Shown here: one piece after another, positions 31,292-40,424 of the stretch | How the letters are laid out: every line of letters begins with the position of its first letter | How positions within the stretch are numbered: position 1 is the first letter of the stretch | Source of the DNA: Pogonophryne albipinna | Taxonomy: Eukaryota; Chordata; Actinopteri; Perciformes; Artedidraconidae | NCBI GenBank assembly: GCA_028583405.1 | Contig: CM053260.1 | Coordinates: forward strand, 19,360,813-19,424,812 | Direction of reading: 5' to 3' | DNA length: 64,000 nt | Notes under the pieces: model-generated | What the model was told of the DNA's origin: nothing | What the model saw: only the letters and a program-made list of their open reading frames with translations | The model's database searches: none | Translations under genes and position numbers: made by a program

Positions 31292-33502
31292 TTATCACCT
31301 TCTGAGGGAGTCCCACTGTATTCAGGTTATACCACTCACGGGCCAGGCCCATAGTGCCAAGCGCTCTGGGTGTGGGTGAAAAATCGCCCCCCCCCGCCTG
31401 AGACAGTATGTCCCTGCGTAGCGGGAGCTGCCACGGCTGCCCGCACAGCAGCTGATATATCTCCGCCAGCCAGTACATTGCAGGCCAGTGTGGAGCTATT
31501 AGGATCAGTGTGTGGCGTTGTTCTCTCACTCTGGCCAGAGTTGGGGGTATCAGAGCCAGGGGTGGGAACGCGTACAGAAGGACCGGAGGCCAAACGTACA
31601 CGAGCGCGTCCACGCCTAACGGTGCGTTTAAATCGTGCATTGAAAAGAACAGCCGACATTGAGCGTTTTCTTTTGATGCGAACAGATCCACCACGGCCCG
31701 GCCGTAACGCACCCACAGCTGACTCACAATTATTGGATGTAGAGTCCAGTCTGCATATAGTGGTGTACCTCTGGACAGCAGATCTGCCCCGAGGTTCATC
31801 ACTCCTGGTACGTGCGTCGCTCTCCGAGAGAGGAGACGTCCGCAGCTCCATAAGATCAGTTTGCGTGCCAGCATGTGTAACTGGAGAGAACGCAAACCCC
31901 CTTGGTGGTTTATATACGATATTGTGGTCGTGTTGTCTGTCCTCACGAGGACATGATGTCCTCTGAGAAAAGGCAGAAAGCGTTTCAGGGTGAGGAACAC
32001 CGCTAAAAGCTCCAGATAATTTATGTGTGACCGTTGCTCCAGAGACCCCTCACAGGTCGACCTTCGTATATACCCCCCCAGCCCGTCAGACATGCGTCTG
32101 TGGTGACCACCTTCCGCGATAGGACAGCACCCATAGGCACGCCCCGTACTAGAAAAGTCGGGTGCAGCCAGTGGCGCAGTGCCATTACGCATTTCATAGT
32201 GACCATCACTCTCCGCGCGCCATGACGCACGGGGTCCAGTCTGAGGGCAGCTACCCAGCGCTGAAACTCCCTCATGTGTAAGCGTCCCAGTCGTACCACC
32301 AGGATGGCTGACGCCATGAGCCCCAGTAACCACAGACATGATCTGAAGAGAACATATTTGCGTGGCTGGAAATGAGCGAGGCAAGCCCTGAAGGCTTTCA
32401 CTCTCTCTGCTGACAGGCGGGCTGTAAAGGGCACCGAATTCAGGCGTAGGCCCAGGAAGAGTACAGTCTGGGCTGGGGACAACATGCTCTTTTCTGTGTT
32501 TATTACGAAACCCAGGTCGAGCAGGTGTTTTACGAGGACATTCGTCTGCGTAATAGCCTCTTGCTCCGACTGTGCGAGGAGAAGCCAATCGTCCAGATAA
32601 GTTGCCAGGCGAATACCTTGTTGTCTTAACGGAGCTATCGCGGCTTCCGTACACCGTACAAACACTTGCGGGCTGAGAGACAGACCAAAGGGAAGTACTC
32701 TGTACTCGTAACAGACACCCTGAAAGGCGAACCTCAGATATTTCCTGTGTGGATAATATACTGGGATGTGGAAATACGCGTCTTTCAGGTCGACTGATGT
32801 GAACCAATCGTTTTGGCGCACGAGACGCAACAGAGATGTTTGACTGAGCATTCTGAATTTGTATCTTTAGAGATATTTGTTCAGAGCCCTCAAATCTAGT
32901 ATAGGCCGAATCCCGTTCCCTCCCCGTTTGGGAACGAGGAAATACTTGGAATAAAAGCCGCTCTGACTCTGTTCGGCGGGTATTATCGATATAGCCTTCT
33001 TTTCTAGTAGCGAGAAAATCTCTTGCTCCAGAATATGGGCCGACTCTCCCCGGGCTTGCGAATGCAGAATGCCCGAAAAGTGAGGGGGGTGACAGCGAAT
33101 TGGAGTCTGTAACCCCGTGTTATTGTCTTGAAAACCCAAGCAGAATCTGTGAGCATCCTCCACTTTTCGCTTCTCAAAGCGAGTGGAGATGTCACATCCC
33201 TGTCGTCTGCCCTCTGTGTCTTTATTTGTTGTGTTATGGGGCCCTCTAGTGTCTGAACACGGTGGTACCCCAGGTTGACAACCCCGGTCGACACTGCGCA
33301 TGCACGTGGCGGTGATGCCTTCACAGCCCCGTCCATCGTCCGCCTTATGAGAGAGGTAGCAGCCACTCTTAGAAGGGGGGTAGACGTCAGACTGTTTATT
33401 GTTTTTATTGTCTTTCTTTTCATTTTTATTGACTGCGCCCTTGGCTTTAAGCCTGGAAACGACAGTGGAAAATGATTTATTAAAAGACAATAGTGATGAC
33501 AT
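31248..33502 (-). pseudogene. DIRS reverse transcriptase / RNase H / methyltransferase-like polyprotein, broken
   Basis: This would copy the element RNA into DNA. Reading along the minus strand: a divergent N-terminal stretch; then GFYSKYFLVPKRGG and RPILDLRALN, typical of DIRS/Ty3-like RT; VDLKDAYF near 32791; LPFGLSLSP; and the YLDD active site at about 32599-32588. RNase H follows, with TDACLTGWGG, NYLELLAVF, VRTDNTT and GADLLSRG supplying the usual acidic residues. From about 31694 to 31395 a segment with VDLFAS and AFPP matches the post-RNase H domain of DIRS elements, usually called a DAM-like methyltransferase; that name is less certain. Breaks: a frame change near 33085 in a C/G-run, TAA at 32867-32869, a frame change at about 32040-32055, and the frame ending at 31248 beside the recombinase. 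Before 33085 the family-like residues (SEKWRMLTDSAWVF) lie in a different frame. Confidence 0.9.
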
Positions 33503-33729
33503 GTGTTTGTGTGACTTAAACGAGCAGCGGAGCTTGCTGTCGTTGATGTTAAGTCCATTTCCCTCATGGCGCGAACTTGAGGATGACGTTCTGACATCAC
33601 TCGAGGCGGCGGGAAGATTGGGGCATGGTTACACCCCGGAAACACATGAGCATCTAACACTGGAACGTGTTCTGGAGCTGGAGAACAGGGAACTTCCAGC
33701 TCTTTTATCGAGGAGAGGAGAGGAGGCTG

Positions 33730-35346
33730 TCAGGCCGCCCTCTTCTTCTTCCACGTCTGGTGGCTGAAAGTCTGGGCCGGCTGTGCCTGAGCGGCTGCTG
33801 CCGGAACCGGAGACTTTCTTGGCCAGCTCGTCCTCGCCTCGTGTCTGGGCTGGAGACCCGGGGCGGGCTGTGGCCTCTGCTGTTTCGGGATCTTGAAACG
33901 GGCAGGACGTGAGGCAGCCTGAGCGAAGGACTGCCGCGGGGCCGTTGAAGGCGGCGGCTGGACCCTTCGGGGAAGACAAAGCTGGAGAGCCTCATCCTCC
34001 TTCTTTTTGGATTCACACCGCTGCTGCATCGAAGCTAGAGCGGAGCCAAATATGCCTTCGGGAACAATAGGCATGTCCAAGACGTCCTCTTTTTCCCGGT
34101 CTGGAAGGTTGGTCAGGTTGAGCCACCTGGCTCTCTCCTGTACCACCATTATCCCCAGTGTTTTGCCCGTGGCTTGAACTGCACAGCGCTGCACACGGAG
34201 GAAAATGTCCGTGATCGCTGCGATTTCGTCCCACACGGCAGGCTCAGGTTTGACCGTCATGTCCTCGCAGAGCTCCGCCTGGTAGGCGGTCAGCAGCGAG
34301 GAGACGTTGAGCGCCCTGGCGGACAAAGCTGCGGCTTTATAGGCTCGTTCGGTCATTGCTGACTGGAAGCGGTCTGCCTTTGCCGGTAGCGTGGGGTTCC
34401 TGCTCGGTGCCGAAGCCAGCCGCGGTTGGAGGTGGGCTGCCACCCGCGGTTCCATGGGCGGCATGCGGAGCAGGCCGAGCTTCTCCATGCCGACACAGTC
34501 CAAAGAGGAGGCACCCTGGATTGGGGCCTTGTTGCTGAAAGGGCGGTCTCTCCACGAGACCGACACCTCGTCCAGCATCTCTGGAAAGACTGGGAGAAGC
34601 TGCTTCCTCATCCTCGCTGCTTGGGGCAAGTTCTTCCCCTCATAGCGAGATCTGGAGGTCTCCTTGGCCACTTCAGGCCAGGGGATGTCCAGCCTGGAAG
34701 CAGCGCGTTGGCACACGGCCTGCAAGTCCATACTGAGGCAGGGCGAAGCTGGTGTGCTTTTGCCCGGGGGAGCGGACATCGCCTCCGGCTTGGCAGCCTG
34801 AGCAGATGAAACGAAGATGTCATCTTCGTGCTCATCCGAGTCGCATAAGAGGAACTCAGAGGCATCCTCTTCATCCTCCTCCATATAATCCAGCTGTAGG
34901 ACATCCTCCGCGGGTGGAACCACGGTGAGGTCCAGTTGGGAGCCCCAACTTGACACAGCGCGGGGCTCCGCTCTCGCGGCTCTTGCCGCCACCGGGCCCC
35001 AGCCTGACACAGCGCGGGGCTCAATCTCCGCGGCGGTCGCTGCCATGTCCCGATTGCCGGCCGGCGAATCGACGGACATGAAGGGGTCCTGTCCCGACAG
35101 GCTAGCTTGGCGTGCTAGCCGTCGGCGGAGGCTCTTGATGGTGAAGCGGGCACAATGCCCGCACGAACCGGGGGTATCGATAGCTTCCTGGGCGTGTTCC
35201 AGCCCAAGGCAGGACGAGCAGACCTGGTGTGAGTCCGTGCCCGAGATCCTAAACCCGCAGCCACATAGCCGAGCCTCCGACTCCTCTGGTGTGAGGGAGA
35301 GAAGGGTCCATCCTCGTTTGCCGGGGTGTCGGCGCGGAGGGACAAG
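33730..35346 (-). CDS. DIRS gag-like protein (ORF1), intact frame
   Basis: The putative particle protein is open for about 538 codons from the stop at 35347-35349 to the stop at 33730. The first ATG is at 35079, giving 449 residues. The family match is in the middle of the ATG-started protein: LPVFPEMLDEV, then a conserved helical stretch around AYQAEL and WLNLTNLPDREKEDVLDMP, typical of fish DIRS ORF1. After the ATG comes a 54-bp tandem duplication (EPRAVSGWG / EPRAVSSWG), then an acidic stretch (LDYMEEDEEDASEF). The C terminus is proline-rich and basic. Upstream of the ATG the same frame encodes a Cys/His cluster (35265-35152: CxC, HxxCxxCx4H, CxxC) that looks like a zinc knuckle. This suggests the true N terminus lies upstream and is supplied by splicing or a non-ATG start. 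No frame damage is visible here, unlike in the enzymes downstream. Confidence 0.88.
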   Translation of the reverse strand, partial: LVPPRRHPGKRGWTLLSLTPEESEARLCGCGFRISGTDSHQVCSSCLGLEHAQEAIDTPGSCGHCARFTIKSLRRRLARQASLSGQDPFMSVDSPAGNRDMAATAAEIEPRAVSGWGPVAARAARAEPRAVSSWGSQLDLTVVPPAEDVLQLDYMEEDEEDASEFLLCDSDEHEDDIFVSSAQAAKPEAMSAPPGKSTPASPCLSMDLQAVCQRAASRLDIPWPEVAKETSRSRYEGKNLPQAARMRKQLLPVFPEMLDEVSVSWRDRPFSNKAPIQGASSLDCVGMEKLGLLRMPPMEPRVAAHLQPRLASAPSRNPTLPAKADRFQSAMTERAYKAAALSARALNVSSLLTAYQAELCEDMTVKPEPAVWDEIAAITDIFLRVQRCAVQATGKTLGIMVVQERARWLNLTNLPDREKEDVLDMPIVPEGIFGSALASMQQRCESKKKEDEALQLCLPRRVQPPPSTAPRQSFAQAASRPARFKIPKQQRPQPAPGLQPRHEARTSWPRKSPVPAAAAQAQPAQTFSHQTWKKKRAA

Positions 35347-35660
35347 CTAGTAACAGGTATGTTACCGAAAAAAATCCAACCTTATCGTTATTCCGAAAGG
35401 AAACAAATGACGGGGTAGATTTTTCTTTAAAAAATATTAACCGGTGTGTTAATATCTTTCTTATCTCCGTCTCCTCTGGTGTGAGGGAGAGAGGAGTCCG
35501 TCCCCGCTCGCCGTGGTGTCGGCGCGGAGGGATAAACTAGCAACAGGTATGTTACTGTTTGAAGAAAAAAATCAAACCTTACCGTTATTTCGAAAGAAAA
35601 AACGGCGGGGCAGATTACAATATTAACTGGTGTGTTAATATTTGTTCAATTCTTCTGCAA
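35281..35660 (-). repeat. 190-bp imperfect tandem duplication in the DIRS leader
   Basis: 35281-35470 and 35471-35660 are two diverged copies with a 190-bp period. The first copy includes the beginning of the extended gag frame; the second lies wholly in the leader. Each copy, read on the minus strand, has a T-rich stretch followed by a TAG (acceptor-like) and then the same CCCTCCGCGCCGACAC coding stretch. A short run of exonic sequence was therefore duplicated together with its intron-like flank. Confidence 0.85.
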
Positions 35661-35765
35661 AGCAAAAAAGTAACCGGCAAGCGCCCGTCGACCGAATGTT
35701 AGCTTGGGTTCAGTCTGTGGACCGTTAAGCTAGCCCGGCTACTGATATTCGAGATGTGCTCTGAA

Positions 35766-35956
35766 GCGAGAAGAGGTGTTTGAATGACGCTGCGTCGTAG
35801 CGCAAGCTACTTAAAGGGGGGGTGGATTCCCTGACGTAGACGTCAAGATCACCAGCCAATCAGGATTGGCGTAATGAGATTGATGCTTCTGTTTGCATAC
35901 GCGTTGAGGCGCATCCCATAGTGAGACATCGAACGGAGTGTTATGAATGAGAACTA
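35766..35956 (-). repeat. Left (5') inverted terminal repeat and probable promoter region of the DIRS element
   Basis: The outer 43 bp (35914-35956) are exactly complementary to ICR bases 30193-30235. The inner 35766-35905 is inverted with respect to the right ITR. It carries the CCAATC...GATTGG inverted motif (35856-35869) and two CRE-like half sites (35832-35845). It lies directly upstream of the leader, so it is the likely transcription start region. Promoter function is inferred. Confidence 0.83.
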
Positions 35957-35959
35957 GCT

Positions 35960-36100
35960 TGGTGAGTGTTAGGGTTAGGAAACACAATACCTAGGTTAGG
36001 TTTAGAAAAAGGACCATGAGTTTGCTGTAAATTTCTAGGTTTGTTAAGTTATTTTAATCAAGAAAGTTAATTAAAATAACTAAACATTTACTTTGTATTT
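35960..36100 (+). repeat. Teleost repeat remnant abutting the DIRS element
   Basis: GTTAGGGTTAGGAAACAC followed by GGTTAGGTTTAGAAAAAGGA and CCATGAG has the composition of a common fish repeat (GTTAGG-rich, then GATCATGG-like). It is followed by a 12-bp-arm inverted repeat at about 36046-36081. The DIRS element lies directly beside it. Confidence 0.4.
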
Positions 36101-37498
36101 CATACGTGACACAAACAGCAGCCTATTCGAAACAATTCCTTTTTTTTTTTTACATTCAAATCAATCCATCTACTCCAACATATTACATACGTGGAATAAT
36201 GTGGTATATGATAACAAGTGTTTTATTGATAAGACAAAAGCAATATAGGGGAGAAAATTGTAGTTGGTTGAATGGGGACATACTTTTTAAGGAACCAAGA
36301 TGAATACACGTGATGCAAGTACGTATTGTACAAACATGTACCTTCCAAAATTTTTTCTTTAGACCCAGAGCTCTTTAAATAACACACACTCTCTTTCACT
36401 GTTCTCCTTCCTCCCCCTTATCCTCCTCTTCCGATAAAGACTGCTGAGGCTCAGCTGTAGCCTGGGGGTTGTGATGACATGAGAACGACCGCTCCATATA
36501 TGACACTTATGAAATGAACGTTGTGCAGGGAGAGGCATGTGTGTTATTGACAGGATAATAGAGGAGAGCGGATAAATAGGAATATAGATGTATCACAGAG
36601 AGGCGAAACTGCATTCTCTCGGTAAATAAATCCATGATGATTTGATGAAAAGAACAAAATGAGGTCCATTACAACCTTGTTATTTTGCAGACCTATTTTA
36701 AAAGTGCAAGGGTAAGACTTCACAATCACATGCACACACAAACACAAAGTCCAGCATGCACAAGCTTGAAGAAAAACATCTTATTCAGCCAAAGTCTTTT
36801 GTATTTAGGTCAGTTATCTTAGGGAAGTAAACTTAATAGCCTCACAGAGAAACATTAACATTCTCAACCCATTTCAGAGTTTGACATACTGTATCTTCTC
36901 AAATATGTACAGCATGCTCTATGGATGTCAAACACATTACACTGTAGATTGGGTAAACACAGGATAATGATACCTCACATGTTCTGACACTCATCCACCT
37001 GCGAGACAACAAGGGTTCTCTCTTACTCTCATGCTCCCTTCCACCTTGCCCATTTATCATGTCTCTCTGCACTGTGGGTCGACCATTTCACTAATGATGC
37101 CAATTAATTGAAAACATTAGTGCATCTCAAAGATTAACATTGCCCAGCCACGTAAGGGAGAAGAGGAGGAAGGGTGGGGGCGCTCACGTATTGATATCAA
37201 AGCCTAAACAAAGGCACATTGATACACATTTTGGCAGCCATGATTACCCACGGAACATGTTCTTAATGTGATCAATGACATCAGATGTCCTAAAGGGAAT
37301 TTGCGTGTACTGCACAGGAGTTCAAAAAGCTAGTACAAAAAGTTCAGAAAAACTGTGACCCCAAAAGTTCTCTAAATGATGCTGCATCGCTTCACAAATA
37401 ACACTTTTTTATGTTTTCGTAGGAAATAATGGAAAATGCAAAACCTCTACGCTAGGGTTTATGTATGAGCAATAATGCTGGGAAATAAACATAAGTTG

Positions 37499-37627
<129 letters not shown>

Positions 37628-37984
37628 TTGTTTTGCTAAGTACTTGCGGCTGCAATGTCTTGGGATTTGTCATGTTTCTCTAACATATGAATTTTCTGTC
37701 CTTTCTGGAGTTTTAAGTCCCCAAAACATTCTTGGATACATTAGCTTTAATGATATGCAGACCCATGTGCCTATTCTAGATACACACACATACACACACA
37801 CTTACACCCCGTCAGAGAGAGAAAGAGGGGGAGAAAGGGCAGGCTTGCTCCCAGGCTTGGCAGGCAGGCAGTGTGGCACATGCCTGGCAGACAGAGATGA
37901 TGATAGTAGGGGATGCTTCCAGTCGCCTAGCCTCCGTATCAGCCAGGTGTCCATGGGCGAGATATGGGAAGGGTGAGGCGGGGC

Positions 37985-37996
37985 GGGGGGGGGGGG
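37985..37996. repeat. Poly-G tract (12 G) in a G-rich block
   Basis: It lies within a G-rich stretch 37970-38030 with further GGGG runs. Confidence 0.85.
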
Positions 37997-38410
37997 ACTG
38001 TCAGAGCCCGGGGAGGATAGGGGGGTGTGGGAGATGGAGACAACACTCTACAGAAAGATGAGCCTGCGTATAGGCTGCTGCCTGATCCAGTTGAACCGCC
38101 CTTATTCAGGCTATGAACGTGATAATGTTATGAAACATTATTTAAATGCATCATCAATGTTTTCAAATACACATATGACAAGTTTGTTTGTATATATGAT
38201 AAAGGAATTCAACTGATTTGATGAATTCCTGTGTGATCCTGAAATTATCACTGACAATTGCTGCTACTGATCATTCAGATCATTAACTCTCTTTGTTATT
38301 TTCTCCTGTGCTACATACATGTTGCATTCCACGGAATGGCTAATAATAAATTATTAAAAGTTAAAGTTACTGACTGCTTCCACCTGGGGAAAGGCGTTAT
38401 AATTCTATGA

Positions 38411-38500
38411 ACCAATCAGAGGGTTCCTTTCAATGGACCGATCAGAGTATTTGTTTCAATGGACGAATCATAGGGCTTGTTTCTGTAGACCAATAACAAT
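38411..38500. repeat. 26-bp tandem repeat, three full copies and a partial, each with a CCAAT-like start
   Basis: Units begin ACCAATCAGA (38411), ACCGATCAGA (38437), ACGAATCATA (38463) and ACCAATAACA (38489). The period is exactly 26 bp and the copies have diverged. Confidence 0.85.
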
Positions 38501-40378
38501 TTGTTTGCCAAGTTTAATACATTTTTTGAAATGAGCCCTCAAAAGAAGAAAAATTTCGGCATTCAAAATAGTAAGCATTCCTATTATCTCAAAAGGATCC
38601 TTTGACAGTGACATTGTCAGTGTTTGGTCTCTTATTATTTCCTAACATTAGGTCCAGTTTGTTTTGAGCTAAATTAATATATTGTATGTTGCATTGTATT
38701 TGATTGAAGTACATTCCTAAAAGTATTGTTTGTGTATGAGAGGGTGTCTCAAAGCTGCAGCAGATTGACTGCATATAGATCATTTTGTTTAGATTGTTAT
38801 ACTTTAAAGGTTTAAAAAGTGTTTTCCTTGCTAAAGAACATTTTTATCAGAGCTTCACTGTTCCAACGTGTGGCATTGTTTACAGAGCTTTTCTTGCCCA
38901 GCTTGCCAGCTGCTCCAAGCAACCCAATTACTGAGTAAAACCCTGGCTTAGTCTTCCCAGAGTTCTGCACTGCATCCTGCATCCATCTCAGGCCCCAGAG
39001 AGCTTCCTCTCGGCTCTCCACCAATGTCATTTACACCTCCCGCTCCACCCTGGCTTAGGTTGCCTTCCCACTGCTATTAAACAGCAGCTACGGCCCCCTG
39101 CCAACCAGGAACCCAGGACACAAGCAAAACTGGGTTCTTAGAAAACGAAGACAGCGAATATGACGCAGCAAGACATCTCATTACAGCACAAGAAGCTTTT
39201 CCGCTGGTGTTTGCCCAGACTCAGATCATCAGACGAGGAAGGAGATTGCTTGAGCGCGGCTCCAGCTTTTCTTTTCTTTTTGCTGAACAGTAGGAGGGAA
39301 AGGAACGGAGAGAATATTGGAGGGTAAACAGAGAAATGAGGGAAGCAGAGATGAGTGAGTGCATACAGAAGAGCCAGGAGAGACCCGCAGCAGAGGTACT
39401 GTAGTGGAGCTCTACAGGAAATGAAGTTGCACCTGGAGAGGAAGAAATAACGTGAAGATGGGTTAGGTGTCGGGCAGGTGGGAGGTGACAAAGCCACTGA
39501 GGCTGAGCAGAGGTTGAGTGGGGTTGAAGCCACACTGTAAGCCCTTCCTTCCCCTGAGACAGGCAGAGTTAGAGGGCCGGGATGGGACTGGGTTACAGGG
39601 AAGGACCTGGGGCCATTTCATTACAGAAAGTGTCTGTCTAGAAGATGGGAAAAGGATTATCCTCCAAACAGGATTTATTGAAGGGGATAATTCATTGGCT
39701 GAACTCACAGTGGGAAAGTGCCATATAGGTTGAGGTTACAATATTGCTTCATTCACAGCTCCCAATAGCCTGATTTTCAGCCAATGTATGTGCTTGAGTG
39801 TGTCTGTGAGAAAAGGTAAGAGGTGAGGAAGTGGATGCATGTGTTTGTTTGTGTATGTGTTGAGGATAATTCAGGAGTTCAGTTGCCATATGTGACGTAA
39901 TTAAAGTTCTTACTCCTACTGGCTGCATTATGGGGCACCAAGAGACTGTTTTGCTGATTTAACAGTAAGTCAAAATAACGACGGCAAAATACCTGTCAAA
40001 ATCGCTTTGGTGACAAGGCACACACAATTCAAAGATACAAAATGCACCTAATCCACATTCATGGGAAAATGTAAATTGTGCATATTGTATTTCCTCATTC
40101 ACAGTCTGTTAGAAAACAGCTGAGGTGTGAAAAACTGGAAAAACAAAATATAAATAGGGACTTGTTTGCTGTCTTTGGGCCTGCAGGGCACTTGACAAAA
40201 CAAGGATGGAAGCATCGAGGAACACTGGGTGATTTGCATTTTACAAACTGATGTCTCCTGGCCTGTCATGTTATATTAATTCTGCAAGAAGATTGCCACA
40301 TTCTGGCCCATTTTAATGCGGTAATAAGACAACTGGCTACATAGCACTGCTTTCATTTGCCGGATAACTACTGAGGAG

Positions 40379-40424
40379 CAGGAGGAGGAGGAGGAGGAGG
40401 AGGACGACGACGAGGACGAGGCGA
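40379..40424. repeat. (GAG)n/(GAC)n trinucleotide repeat
   Basis: Eight or so AGG/GAG units pass into GAC/GACGAG units. It is translatable on the minus strand as a serine run, but no gene supports that. Confidence 0.9.

Larger units (their letters stand above)
29876..35956 (-). mobile_element. DIRS-type tyrosine-recombinase retrotransposon, near full length
   Basis: This is a 6.08-kb element read on the minus strand. Visible in order: left ITR, gag, reverse transcriptase with a YLDD active site, RNase H, a methyltransferase-like domain, and a tyrosine recombinase with R, HxxR and Tyr motifs. Then come an internal complementary region and the right ITR. This order, inverted rather than direct terminal repeats, and a recombinase in place of a DDE integrase define the DIRS group, known from Dictyostelium DIRS1 and from fish. 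No target-site duplication is visible at the ends, as expected for recombinase integration. The end points are inferred from where the ITR halves and their ICR complements stop matching. The enzyme region carries several stops and frame changes, so the copy looks defective. The flanks are AT-rich and the element is clearly more GC-rich, especially over gag. Confidence 0.93.

Noticed and set aside
31370..31966. 198-codon plus-strand frame over the DIRS element, and other plus-strand frames at 33399-35350
   Set aside because: They are antisense to gag/RT-RNase H coding sequence, which has clear motifs on the minus strand.
29876..35956. LTR retrotransposon or endogenous retrovirus
   Set aside because: Terminal repeats are inverted, not direct; the integration enzyme is a tyrosine recombinase; no protease, envelope or DDE integrase is visible.
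35960..36000. Interstitial telomere repeat (TTAGGG-like)
   Set aside because: Only one TTAGGG unit with GTTAGG variants; it fits a GTTAGG-rich interspersed repeat better.
38411..38500. CRISPR-like array
   Set aside because: Repeats are adjacent and diverged with no unique spacers, in a vertebrate genome; it is a minisatellite.
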